Source: Chloroflexota bacterium (GTDB lineage Bacteria; Chloroflexota; UBA6077; FW602-bin22). From it: a stretch of 64,000 bases of DNA. The notes under the pieces were generated by a model, which was not told where the DNA came from, ran no database searches, and was given only the letters and a program-made list of their open reading frames with translations. This document shows positions 42,401-49,795 of this stretch, in pieces; the stretch's first letter is position 1, and each line of letters starts with the position of its first letter. The DNA is taken from positions 176,990 through 240,989 of the forward strand of contig SCUE01000019.1 of NCBI GenBank assembly GCA_004297775.1, read 5' to 3'. Made by a program: the position numbers and the translations under genes.

Positions 42401-45054
42401 AGGACGCTTTGTTGGCGATGGTGGATGCCAGCGCGGCGCGAGCACACCTCGATCAGCCGGGTGGCGTCTTCGTCCGCCGGGCCGACCAAGTGGCCGTTGA
42501 GGACCAGGATCTTCTTCAGGCCGTGGCTGGTGTGGTCCTACAAACGAGCAAAGGCACTCTGGCACGGCAGATGGGGCGACCCGCGCGACCCGCCGCCAGA
42601 TCGGTCGACCGTGGTCTCGCACCGTCTCCGACGGGTTGGGGCGACCTTCCCTTCGTCGAACGCGACTTCTGGAATGGCCGGGGTGGCTTCATGGCCGACG
42701 GTCGTGAATACGTGATCGACCTCGGCCGAGGTGAGACGACTCCGGCGCCCTGGTCGAATGTCATCGCGAACCCCGATTTCGGTTTCCTCGTGACAGAGAG
42801 CGGTGGTGGATTCACCTGGCAAGGGAACAGTCAGTCACACCGATTGACTACCTGGTCAAACGACCCAGTGTCGGATCCGGTCGGCGAGGCGCTCTATCTC
42901 GACGACGGCGCGGGCAACGTCTGGTCAGCCACTCCCCGACCGATCCCGAGTGGCGCCCCGTACCGAATTCGCCACGGTCAGGGTTACAGCGTCTTCGAGA
43001 ATCCAGCGTTCGATCTCGAGACCGAGTTGACACTTTCCGTGCCGACCGACGATCCGGTCAAGATCTGGCATTTACGCGTTCGTAACCGCTCAAACCGAAC
43101 GCGGCGTCTCCGGGCTACGTTTTATGTCGAATGGGTTCTTGGTTCGAACCGAGACCGTGAGGCCGCCCATGTGGGCACAGAATGGGATCGAGAATCCAGC
43201 GCGCTGATGGCGCGTAACCGTTACGCAGACTCCCTCGGCCGGGTGGGGTTCATTGCCGCTAGCGAGGCGGCGACTTTCACGGGCGATCGAACGGAGTTCC
43301 TCGGCCGTAACGGCTCACGGGCGACGCCACTCTCGCTCGGCCGGGATGGGCTGGCCGGTACGGTGGGGCCACGGCTGGACCCCTGCGGCGCGCTTCAAGT
43401 GACCGTCGAACTGCGACCGGGCGCGGAGTGCGAGCTGGTCTTCTTGCTCGGCGAGGGCCGGGACCAGGAACACGCGCGAGAACTCATTCGGCGCTACCGC
43501 TCGGCGTCGGCCGCGCGCGCCTCCTTGGATGCCGTGTGCAAGCGATGGAACGATCTGCTGGACACCGTACACGTGCGCACGCCATCGCCAGCCCTCGATC
43601 TGCTGGTCAATCGATGGCTGCTCTACCAATCGCTGTCGTGTCGATTCTGGGGCCGCTCGGCCTTCTATCAATCGGGCGGCGCCTACGGATTCCGCGACCA
43701 ACTACAGGACGCGATGGCCTACCTGTTCACTGCGCCGGATTTGGCGCGCGATCACATCCTGCGGGCGGCCGGACGACAGTTCACCGAAGGCGACGCGCAA
43801 CACTGGTGGCACCCGGACACTGGTCAAGGCGTGCGGACGCGCTGCTCGGACGACATGCTGTGGCTGGCGTACGCGACCGCGCACTACGTGACCGCGACCG
43901 GCGATGCCACGATCCTCGACGAACAGCTTCCGTTTCTGGAGCTACGCCCGCTCAACAGTGGCGAAAACGATCTCTTCGGCGTGCCGATCGTCGGCGCTCC
44001 ATTGTCTTCGTTGTACGAGCACTGCTTGCGCGCGATCGAACGAGGCACGACTCGTGGCGCCCACGGGTTGCCGCTCATGGGCGGCGGCGATTGGAACGAT
44101 GGCATGAGTCGAGTCGGCCACGACGGCAAGGGCGAAAGCGTGTGGCTGGCGTGGTTCCTGGCGCGAACGCTGCTCGACTTCGCGCCGCTCTGCGCCGCCC
44201 GTGGCGCGTCCGATCTGGCGGAGAGTATGCGCGCCGAAGCGTGGCGCCTGGGACGGACCGCCGACGCCGAAGCGTGGGACGGCGCCTGGTACCGGCGCGC
44301 CTATTTCGATGATGGGACGCCACTCGGGTCGGCCGAGAACGACGAGGGTCGGATCGACACGGTCGCCCAGGCGTGGTCGGTCATCGCCGGAGTCGGGAAC
44401 AGGGATCTGGCGCGCACGGCGATGCGATCGCTCGATGAACAGCTCGTTCGCCGCGACGACGGATTGATCCTACTGCTGACACCGCCATTCGATCGGACCG
44501 AACGGGAGCCGGGCTACATCAAGGGGTACGTGCCGGGTGTTCGTGAAAACGGCGGACAGTACACCCACGGCGCGATCTGGGCAGTGCAAGCGAGGGCGCT
44601 CCTCGGCGACGGCACGCGCGCTCAGGAGATGCTCGATATCCTCAACCCGATCAACCACGCGCGGACGCCCGAGGAAGTTGAGCGCTACCGGGTCGAGCCG
44701 TATGTGGTCGCGGCGGACGTCTACGCCGCCGCGCGGCACGTTGGACGCGGGGGATGGACCTGGTACACCGGTTCCGCAAGCTGGTTCTACCGAGTGGCCG
44801 TCGAGACCATTCTCGGCGTCCGCCTCGAGGGGGATCGGCTGCGGATCGATCCGACTATTTCGGCCGATTGGCCAGGTTTCGAGGTGCGCTACCGCCGAGG
44901 GTCGAGCGTCTATCTCGTGGCAGTCGAGAACCCGGACAGAGTGTGTCGCGGGGTGCGCAGCGTCGAGATAGACGGCGTAGGGCTGGTCGATGGCGCCGTC
45001 ACGCTGGTCGATGATGGGCGCGAGCATCGGGTTCGGGTCGTTCTTGGAGGCTGA
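36490..45054 (+). CDS. ndvB: Cyclic beta-1,2-glucan synthase (NdvB/Cgs-type, GT84-GH94)
   Basis: 2854 residues, the usual huge size. The N-terminal 400 residues precede a first membrane region (about 410-470). The GT84 glycosyltransferase domain follows, with Asp628-x-Asp630 in ITLDADTQLPR and the QHRWVRGDWQQ motif near residue 775. A second membrane region spans about 820-1010. The C-terminal half contains two beta-sandwich plus (alpha/alpha)6 units of the glycobiose phosphorylase type (GH94), with Asp2534 and Asp2537 in GGGDWNDGMSRVG as the general-acid region. In rhizobia and Brucella these enzymes polymerise UDP-glucose and use the phosphorylase domain to set ring length. No exporter (NdvA) is nearby. 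The upstream gap has only a weak promoter-like box, so the start ATG is less sure than the rest. Confidence 0.92.
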   Translation: MRIGCAGWLDVSSSPGPAGRDGASVLEPLRGEIFGIEQLALHAREFARLQATHQPSPARPLLDEFRRCRRDLLGAHRELQAGTLERRDLVPAEEWLLDNFHIVEEHLREIVVDLPGGYLAELPRLGEGPSAGYPRVYALALDFVAHTDARLDREILRRYVESFQDITPLTIGELWAVPIMLRFGLVDNLRRLARQALQDRAERELADRWADRLIAGGRERPTHVVLTLAEFARGGQELTAGFTAQLLRRLHDQELPMATVYAWIDDRLAEAGTTGDDVVRRERGRQATDQVSVGNCITSLRLIGALDWTDFFEAVSLVERVLRQEPAAVYGAMDAVSRDIYRHQVEQLARRGRVDEREVARRAIHLASEGGDGRRGHVGYFLVDDGRTILESDLGYRPTASQRLRRKVVRHATAIYLGAIALLTLPLMGLPLVAVASDASSGAALFAVCLLVLLPASEMAVSVVNLAVSHGLSPTRLPKLALESGVPDEFRTAIVVPALLTSPSGVRRLVEDLEIRFLANRDANLAFALLTDYLDADQEELPGDAEILGLASEAIEGLGQRYPDGHFYLLHRARRWNHRQARWMGWERKRGKLEEFNRLLRGATDTSFRFVTGDLAYLRGARYVITLDADTQLPRDVARRLIGTIAHPLNSPVYDSAAQRVVHGYGLIQPRVSTSLASGGRSFFARIFTGNTGLDPYTSVVSDVYQDLFDEGSYYGKGIYDVDAFTAAVEGRVPENSLLSHDLYEGNFVRVGLASDIELLDDHPSDYAVYAARQHRWVRGDWQQALWLFPRVPSRTGWRANDMPINGRWKLFDNLRRSLLAPGIVALLAAAWTILPGSSLAWTALALSAIAFPIFGHVATALLRVDPSAWTSYLRGFWGDLRVNVLRVGIALVLLADQSVLILDAIARTLWRLFVTRRNLLDWETAAATERRGRGQVGALLPSVLRMWPASVFALAVMCASAIARPSALPLAVPIGLLWLFAPGLSALISRSRSRREPSFSPADVRLLRTTARKTWRFFETFVTADDMWLPPDNFQEDPRGILARRTSPTNIGLYLLSTLAARDLGYITATEFIERLEQTLDSLERLERYRGHLHNWYDTGSGAALQPLYVSTVDSGNLVGHMIAVAQGCGDVSRSPVVGGELLEALNDALQLLRGLVDLRPVEELVAIVAAAQVAPPRNLAGWRALVDEALGRAQAFVPASPPNRLPMRDGADQRDAQFWMGRVIHLLRSTQAEIEEIRTADMPTDRVPSLTELSETSESAGSLVSRLERMSKRLSEFVRETDFTLVFDRGRQLFSIGFNVPLGRRDDSYYDLLASESRLASLVAIAHGQVPQSHWFRLGRQLVAANGGRALLSWSATMFEYLMPMMVTRNYLRTVLNETCEAVVSRQIQYCSRRGIPWGISEAAYNTLDLALNYQYRAFGVPGLGLKPGLADDLVVAPYATALALSIDPRAAVGNLRRLAHEGMDGRFGFYESIDYTASRLPPGKSTAIIHAFMAHHQGMSLVAIANILQGERMVRRFHADPRIRTVEPLLQERLPGPVELHAVDTGAPSHSPVDGPTDVGAPERFVRLDGPIPAAMRLSNGTYGLMVTASGAGQSTFDDLVLNRWRSDPTLDVGGMFCYLRDTTTGRVWSATHQPMKTAADEYQAVFTPEAARFRRRDGNIATTTEIVVSPEHNVEVRRVTMTNLGRTAVTIELTSYADVVLSSQAADLAHPAFGSLFVETEFVEDPGALLCSRRPRSADDSKVWLLHVSAVEGRAARGTETGVAPIAGFETSRARFLGRGRDASAPAALEPGARLSGSLGAVLDPAVSLRRSVMIGPGGRAVVAFTTGAARSRLEAIELAKRYADTRAVARAFELAWTDARVELRHLGISAEQAHRFQDLASSLVFSDPTRRAPAEVVARNERGQTNLWAYGISGDRPILLVRVDDSAATAIVAELLVAHEYLRVNKLSVDFVILNEDRGGYLQSLQDALLAMVDASAARAHLDQPGGVFVRRADQVAVEDQDLLQAVAGVVLQTSKGTLARQMGRPARPAARSVDRGLAPSPTGWGDLPFVERDFWNGRGGFMADGREYVIDLGRGETTPAPWSNVIANPDFGFLVTESGGGFTWQGNSQSHRLTTWSNDPVSDPVGEALYLDDGAGNVWSATPRPIPSGAPYRIRHGQGYSVFENPAFDLETELTLSVPTDDPVKIWHLRVRNRSNRTRRLRATFYVEWVLGSNRDREAAHVGTEWDRESSALMARNRYADSLGRVGFIAASEAATFTGDRTEFLGRNGSRATPLSLGRDGLAGTVGPRLDPCGALQVTVELRPGAECELVFLLGEGRDQEHARELIRRYRSASAARASLDAVCKRWNDLLDTVHVRTPSPALDLLVNRWLLYQSLSCRFWGRSAFYQSGGAYGFRDQLQDAMAYLFTAPDLARDHILRAAGRQFTEGDAQHWWHPDTGQGVRTRCSDDMLWLAYATAHYVTATGDATILDEQLPFLELRPLNSGENDLFGVPIVGAPLSSLYEHCLRAIERGTTRGAHGLPLMGGGDWNDGMSRVGHDGKGESVWLAWFLARTLLDFAPLCAARGASDLAESMRAEAWRLGRTADAEAWDGAWYRRAYFDDGTPLGSAENDEGRIDTVAQAWSVIAGVGNRDLARTAMRSLDEQLVRRDDGLILLLTPPFDRTEREPGYIKGYVPGVRENGGQYTHGAIWAVQARALLGDGTRAQEMLDILNPINHARTPEEVERYRVEPYVVAADVYAAARHVGRGGWTWYTGSASWFYRVAVETILGVRLEGDRLRIDPTISADWPGFEVRYRRGSSVYLVAVENPDRVCRGVRSVEIDGVGLVDGAVTLVDDGREHRVRVVLGG

Positions 45055-45174
45055 GGCGCCTTCGACACCTCAGTTGAAACGGAGCCGGCAACGAATGGCC
45101 GGATGACGCCGCGCGGCGCCGCGACCGACGCACGGGCAACCGCCAATACAAGGCTCACGGGCGCTCCGAAGTCG

Positions 45175-45261
45175 TGGTGCCGAAGGTGGGACTCGAACCC
45201 ACACGAGGTCTCCCTCACCGCTTTTTGAGAGCGGCGCGTCTGCCTATTCCGCCACTTCGGC
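45175..45261 (-). tRNA. tRNA-Leu (CAA anticodon)
   Basis: Class II tRNA with a long variable arm. Acceptor GCCGAAG/CTTCGGC, anticodon stem CCGCT/AGCGG with loop CTCAAAA (anticodon CAA), GGTTCGAGTCC T-arm, discriminator A and an encoded CCA. It is the second of two tRNA-Leu genes 16 bases apart. Confidence 0.96.
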
Positions 45262-45277
45262 TCGGGGAACCGTCATC

Positions 45278-45368
45278 TGGTGCGGACGAGAGGACTCGAA
45301 CCTCCACGGGGAGTGGATACCCCGCCAGCCCCTCAAGCTGGTGCGTCTACCAATTCCGCCACACCCGC
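45278..45368 (-). tRNA. tRNA-Leu (GAG anticodon)
   Basis: Class II tRNA: acceptor GCGGGTG/CGTCCGC with two G-U pairs, anticodon stem CCAGC/GCTGG with loop TTGAGGG (anticodon GAG), long variable arm, T-arm with GGTTCGAGTCC, discriminator A and an encoded CCA. It is the first gene of the tRNA-Leu pair. Confidence 0.96.
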
Positions 45369-45389
45369 GCAAGCCAGGATGACTGGGAA

Positions 45390-45395
45390 AGTATA
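45390..45395 (-). promoter_or_regulatory. Probable -10 box for the tRNA-Leu pair
   Basis: TATACT on the minus strand, about 21 bases before the 5' end of tRNA-Leu(GAG). A TTGCCA lies too close to be its -35 element, so the promoter is incomplete by eye. Confidence 0.35.
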
Positions 45396-45485
45396 CGTTG
45401 GACATTTGGCAAGTCGCCACCGACTTTCGGCTAGGGAAGGGAGCGCTCGCGGCGACATTCGCGGATTCAGACATCTGCAAGTGTC

Positions 45486-47015
45486 TCATCGCGAGCGAGG
45501 TAGTCTCCTTCGAGCTCGTGGGATCGCGTCCGCAATCTCGCGGGCGAGCGCGCCGGCGTTGCCAATGGCGCCAGCCAGGATCTCGGCCGCTCGACCGTGG
45601 AGGAACACCCCACACGCCGCGGCCGCGAATGGGTCGGCCCCCTGTGCCAGGAGCGCACCGATGACGCCGGAAAGGACATCGCCCGTTCCGCCTGTCGCGA
45701 GAATAGGATTGGCGAAAGGACTGACCGCCAGTCTCCTGGGTGCGGCGATGACCGTGTAGGCACCTTTGAGAACGACCGTGGTTCGCCATCGCTCGGCCAC
45801 GGCCGCGGCCTCGTTCAGTCGATCGGTATCAGCCGCGGTGCCGGTAAGCCGCGCGAACTCCCCCGGATGCGGCGTCAGAATCGATCGTGGTGGCAGGAGC
45901 ACCGGCCAGTCGGGCAGGTATGAGAGGATCGCGAGCGCGTCAGCGTCGACGACGCCCGGAATGTCACGCTGCGCGATCGCGGGTAGGATCGTCCGAACGA
46001 ACGCTGCCGTCGCGTCGTTGCGTCCCAATCCTGGTCCGATCACGACCGAGCGAAACGCTTCGAGCGTCTCCTCGATGATTGAAACGGCGGCGTCGCCGAT
46101 CCAGTCCCCGTCGCCGAGGTTGAGACGCGTCACCTCGGCGGGCGCCGTACTGAGGACGCTCTCGACGCTGGCGAGCGTCACGATCCCGGCGCCGCCGCGA
46201 ACGGCTCCCAGCGCGGCCAGGAACGCCGCGCCCGGGTACGAGGCCGAGCCGCCGATGACGAGCGTCCGTCCATAGGTGCCCTTGTGCCCGGACGGCGACC
46301 GTCCCGGCATCATCGCCGCGACGGACTCCGCGTCGAGCGCATCCGGCAGATCCGCATCGATACACCGACGCGGAACACCGATACCGATCGGCACGATCCG
46401 GCCGGACACGTTCGGGCCGTCGCCGAGAATGAGGCCCCGCTTCAACGCCCCGAGCGTGATCGTGATGTCGCAGCGCGGCGTCCCCGGATCGGCCAAGCCC
46501 GTGTCCGCGTCGAGCCCGGATGGTACGTCGAGTCCGACGATGAGTCCGGTCGCGGCACGCGCGAGCCGCGCCAGATCGGCGATCGCTCCGCTCATCGGCC
46601 GCGACCGGCCGATTCCGAGAAGTGCATCGATGACGACGTCGGCCTGGGCCACGATCGCGTTCGCCGCCGCCGCGTCGGTCTCCGCGATATCGAGGACGCT
46701 CGCGCCGGCTTCACGCGCCAGGTCGGCGCGCACATCATCCGCGCGCGCCCGAGCGAGAATCGCAAACACGGGCCTTCCTGACATGGCGAGGTGCCGGGCG
46801 GCTACCAGGCCGTCGCCGCCGTTGTTGCCCGGGCCGACCAAGACAACGATCGTGCGGGCGGCGCGCGCCTGAAACTCCGGGAGCGACACCAGCGCGTCCG
46901 CGAATGCGCGGCCAGCGATCTCCATCAACGCCGATCCAGGCAAGCCGGCCTCGGCGGCACGGCGTTCAATGTCGCGCATCTCCCCGACGCCGATGACCTT
47001 GAACGGCTGTCTCAT
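45486..47015 (-). CDS. nnrD: Bifunctional NAD(P)H-hydrate epimerase / dehydratase
   Basis: 509 residues from the ATG in MRQPFKVIGVGEM, which overlaps the NUDIX stop as ATGA. The N-terminal YjeF_N domain (about 1-215) epimerises damaged R-NAD(P)HX to the S form; it has VLVGPGNNGGDGLVAARHL. The C-terminal ADP-dependent dehydratase (ribokinase-like, about 230-509) has HKGTYGRTLVIGGS, LTPHPGEFARL, VLKGAYTVI and NPILATGGTGDVLSG. Fused forms are common in bacteria. The enzyme repairs hydrated NADH and NADPH. It follows the NUDIX gene and ends before the tRNA-Leu pair. Confidence 0.95.
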   Translation of the reverse strand: MRQPFKVIGVGEMRDIERRAAEAGLPGSALMEIAGRAFADALVSLPEFQARAARTIVVLVGPGNNGGDGLVAARHLAMSGRPVFAILARARADDVRADLAREAGASVLDIAETDAAAANAIVAQADVVIDALLGIGRSRPMSGAIADLARLARAATGLIVGLDVPSGLDADTGLADPGTPRCDITITLGALKRGLILGDGPNVSGRIVPIGIGVPRRCIDADLPDALDAESVAAMMPGRSPSGHKGTYGRTLVIGGSASYPGAAFLAALGAVRGGAGIVTLASVESVLSTAPAEVTRLNLGDGDWIGDAAVSIIEETLEAFRSVVIGPGLGRNDATAAFVRTILPAIAQRDIPGVVDADALAILSYLPDWPVLLPPRSILTPHPGEFARLTGTAADTDRLNEAAAVAERWRTTVVLKGAYTVIAAPRRLAVSPFANPILATGGTGDVLSGVIGALLAQGADPFAAAACGVFLHGRAAEILAGAIGNAGALAREIADAIPRARRRLPRSR

Positions 47016-47617
47016 GCCTCGGCCATCGCTCGGATCACGTGGCGCGACCACCCCTCGAACTCAGCGAGCCGCGCGCTCAATTCGGACCAACTAGCATACT
47101 CGGCGTCGATCATCTTGCCCTCATCGGATAGTTCGGCCTCGTCCGCTGTGTTGGCGGCGTAGACGACGCCGAAATGCACGCGCGCGACCGCGGACGTGTC
47201 CTCCCGGATGAATCCGATCCACGTCAATGGAGTGTCGTCGACTCCCCGCGTCTCTTCCCGCGTTTCACGTGCGGCCGCGCGCGCCAACGTCTCGATCGGG
47301 GCGGCGCGCAGCGCGCCAAGGCCATCCTCGAGATCCGACGGATTGACGTGGCCGCCGATCCCGATCGACCGCAATCCGTGCAGGCGCGCCTCACCGCCCG
47401 CCGATGCCCGCCGGTACGAGAGCACGCCGTTCGGACACACGACGACGACGTAGGGGATGATTTGGCGCCACGACTCGTCCACCTCGGCCGCGGCTCGATC
47501 GACGAACGTCGCGTGCGTGAACGCGGCCGCGCCGTCGAAGCTGCGCGAGAAACCCGCGAACCGGCCGATCTCATTCAGACGCTCGGTTGGAACCGCCAGA
47601 ACCTGCTCATTCGCCAA
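47012..47617 (-). CDS. NUDIX-like phosphoesterase (COG4112-type)
   Basis: 201 residues. I chose the TTG that begins LANEQVLAVP because GGGAG lies six bases before it; an ATG at 47665 would overlap the start of the divergent ispH. The segments IPYVVVVCPNGVLSYRR, LHGLRSIGIGGHVNP and AAARETREETRG match a group annotated as predicted MutT-family phosphoesterases. The NUDIX box is stretched and altered: the usual Gly-x5-Glu part is replaced by a longer insertion and the box end reads REETRG. The substrate is unknown. It is coupled to nnrD, which might link it to repair of damaged nucleotide cofactors. Confidence 0.75.
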   Translation of the reverse strand: MANEQVLAVPTERLNEIGRFAGFSRSFDGAAAFTHATFVDRAAAEVDESWRQIIPYVVVVCPNGVLSYRRASAGGEARLHGLRSIGIGGHVNPSDLEDGLGALRAAPIETLARAAARETREETRGVDDTPLTWIGFIREDTSAVARVHFGVVYAANTADEAELSDEGKMIDAEYASWSELSARLAEFEGWSRHVIRAMAEA

Positions 47618-47639
47618 CGTGCGCTCCCAATGCCATCCA

Positions 47640-47645
47640 TATAAT
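47640..47645 (+). promoter_or_regulatory. -10 box (TATAAT) six bases before the ispH start
   Basis: A perfect TATAAT ends exactly 6 bases before the GTG at 47652. Transcription would begin at the start codon, giving a leaderless mRNA. No Shine-Dalgarno sequence is present. Confidence 0.6.
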
Positions 47646-47651
47646 CGCGCA

Positions 47652-48527
47652 GTGGAAGTCGTCAAGATAACGCCGCGCGGCTACTGCCACGGTGTCGTGA
47701 AGGCGATCAACATCGCTCGTGAGTCGGGCCGGGGCCTGAGTGGCCCGGTGTACGCACTCGGACAACTCGTACACAACCAGCACGTGCTTGATGACCTCGC
47801 CGGACAGGGTGTCCAATTGATTGATGGCGACGATCGCCTGGCGATTCTCGACCGCGTGGAAAGCGGGACCGTCATCTTCTCCGCGCACGGCGTTTCACCG
47901 GCGGTGCGCGCCCGGGCGATTGCGAAGGGCCTGCACTGGATCGACGCGACCTGCCCGGATGTCATCCGCACGCATGACCTGGCGCGCGACGTCGTCGCGG
48001 GTGGTCATTTCATCATCTATGTCGGCAAGAAGGGCCATCCGGAGCCCGAAGGTGTCCGGGGAGAAGTACCCTCGGATCGCTTCGTCCTGGTCGAAAACGC
48101 CGATGATGTCGCCTCGCTGGACGTTCGCCACGACAAGATCGCGATCCTCACGCAGACAACCATTTCGATCTGGGACACCGAGGAGGTCGTGGCGCGCATC
48201 CTGGAACGCTATCCATCCGCGGTCGTCCACAACGAAATCTGCCGGGCGACGCAGGATCGACAGGAGGCTGCCGTCGCGTCCGCGGCCCAGTGCGATGTCG
48301 TGATCGTGGTCGGCGATCGGCGCAGCTCGAACTCGCGGCGTCTGGTCGAGGTCGTTCGACGGCGGGCCGGAACGCCAGCCTACCTGGTCGACAACGCCAG
48401 TGAGCTCGACCCGACGTGGTTCGCCGGCGCAATGCGGGTCGGGGTAACCTCCGGTGCTTCGACGCCGTCCGAGGTGACGCGCGCGGTCATTCGCGCGCTC
48501 GAATCAGTGCCAGCACCGGTGGCGTGA
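47652..48527 (+). CDS. ispH: 4-hydroxy-3-methylbut-2-enyl diphosphate reductase
   Basis: 291 residues from a GTG giving VEVVKITPRGYCHGV. The three cluster Cys are Cys12 (GYCHGV), the one in DATCPDV and the one in NEICRATQDRQ, which also carries the conserved TQDRQ-type motif. A late ASTPSEVTRAV segment is typical. It is the last enzyme of the MEP isoprenoid pathway, reducing HMBPP to isopentenyl and dimethylallyl diphosphates with a [4Fe-4S] cluster. An open frame back to 47457 lies in the divergent NUDIX gene and is rejected. The stop overlaps the GTG of the MFS transporter. Confidence 0.96.
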   Translation: MEVVKITPRGYCHGVVKAINIARESGRGLSGPVYALGQLVHNQHVLDDLAGQGVQLIDGDDRLAILDRVESGTVIFSAHGVSPAVRARAIAKGLHWIDATCPDVIRTHDLARDVVAGGHFIIYVGKKGHPEPEGVRGEVPSDRFVLVENADDVASLDVRHDKIAILTQTTISIWDTEEVVARILERYPSAVVHNEICRATQDRQEAAVASAAQCDVVIVVGDRRSSNSRRLVEVVRRRAGTPAYLVDNASELDPTWFAGAMRVGVTSGASTPSEVTRAVIRALESVPAPVA

Positions 48528-49795
48528 CGGCCGCGGTCGCCGCTTGGCATCCGTCGCGACTCGCGATCGGATCATGGATCCTGTACGACCTCGCCAACAC
48601 GATCTTCTCGATGAATATCGTGTCGCTGTACTTCTCCCTCTGGGTCGTCCGCGACATGGGTGCGCGCGATTCCGACTACGGCCTCGCGAGCAGCGCATCG
48701 CAGGCCGTCCTACTCGTCACGGCGCCGTTCCTCGGCGCGCTGTCGGATCAGGTTCCGCGTCGCATGCCGCTGCTGGTCGTCACCACCATCCTCTGCTGCG
48801 CGGCGACCTTTCTCCTCGGTACTTGGGGACTGGCCGCGTCGCTGATCCTGTTTGGCGTCGCGAACTACTTCTATCAGGCCGGTCTGATCTTCTATGACAC
48901 TCTCCTGCCATCCGTCAGCGACGACAGTAATCGCGGCCGCATCGGCGGATTCGGCGTCGGCATTGGCTATTTCGGCTCATTCGTTGGCGTCGGAATGGGT
49001 CTGGCGATCCTTGGATCTGACCCAGGCGCCAAGCCGCTCATCTTCAAGTTGACCGGAGCGCTGTTCCTTCTGCTTGCGATTCCCTGCTTTCTCTGGGTTC
49101 GCGAGCGCCCGCGTGCCGTCGCGCTCAGAGGTCTCGCCTCCGCTCGCGCGGCGTTCGCCGACTTGACGACATCGATTCGTCACGTGAACCGCTATCCCGG
49201 ACTGGCGCGATTCCTGATCGGTCGCGTCTTCTACGCCGACGCCGCGACGACGATCATCATCTTCATGGGTATTTATGTCACCCAGGAAATCGGCTACACG
49301 GAAACACGGGCCCAACTCGTGCTTCTCGTCGGCATCGCCGCCGCGGTCGTTGGCGGAATCGTCTGGGGATTCGTGGTCGATCGCATCGGTCCCCGGCGCG
49401 CGATCGCGTACGTCATGCTCACGTGGGCATTCTGTCTATCGGGCGCCGTCGCGATTCCTCTCCTTCAGCTACCGACATCGCTCTTCTGGCTCGTCGCGTC
49501 GTTGGCCGGCGTTGCCCTGGGCGGCACCTGGACGGCCGACCGTCCGCTGCTCATGCGGCTTGCACCGCCGGACCATCTTGGCCAGTACTACGGCCTGTAC
49601 GCGATGGTCGGCCGGTTCGCCGCGATCCTCGGACCGCTGCTCTGGGCCGCGATCGTCGACTGGCTCGGACTGGGACGCCCGGCCGCGGTTGCGAGTCTGC
49701 TCGTGATGGTCGCGATCGGCTACCTCATCCTTCGGCCAATCGACGACCGCGTTGGTCCACTCGGTCGCGGTCACGTGGCTTCGGCCCTGCCGTAA
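48524..49795 (+). CDS. MFS transporter, UMF1/Atg22-like
   Basis: 423 residues from a GTG overlapping the ispH stop; an earlier in-frame start lies in ispH. Twelve hydrophobic helices can be placed. The N-terminal WILYDLANTIFSMNIVSLYF and the SDQVPRRMP loop after helix 2 match the UMF1/Atg22-like MFS subfamily, in which some members are linked to amino-acid efflux. The substrate is unknown. It converges on hyuB and their 3' ends overlap by 25 bases. Confidence 0.85.
   Translation: MTAAVAAWHPSRLAIGSWILYDLANTIFSMNIVSLYFSLWVVRDMGARDSDYGLASSASQAVLLVTAPFLGALSDQVPRRMPLLVVTTILCCAATFLLGTWGLAASLILFGVANYFYQAGLIFYDTLLPSVSDDSNRGRIGGFGVGIGYFGSFVGVGMGLAILGSDPGAKPLIFKLTGALFLLLAIPCFLWVRERPRAVALRGLASARAAFADLTTSIRHVNRYPGLARFLIGRVFYADAATTIIIFMGIYVTQEIGYTETRAQLVLLVGIAAAVVGGIVWGFVVDRIGPRRAIAYVMLTWAFCLSGAVAIPLLQLPTSLFWLVASLAGVALGGTWTADRPLLMRLAPPDHLGQYYGLYAMVGRFAAILGPLLWAAIVDWLGLGRPAAVASLLVMVAIGYLILRPIDDRVGPLGRGHVASALP

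Noticed and set aside
45109..45118. GCCGCGCGGC palindrome after the glucan synthase gene
   Set aside because: Short GC palindromes are frequent by chance in this DNA; no T tract follows and no defined stem-loop of useful length forms.
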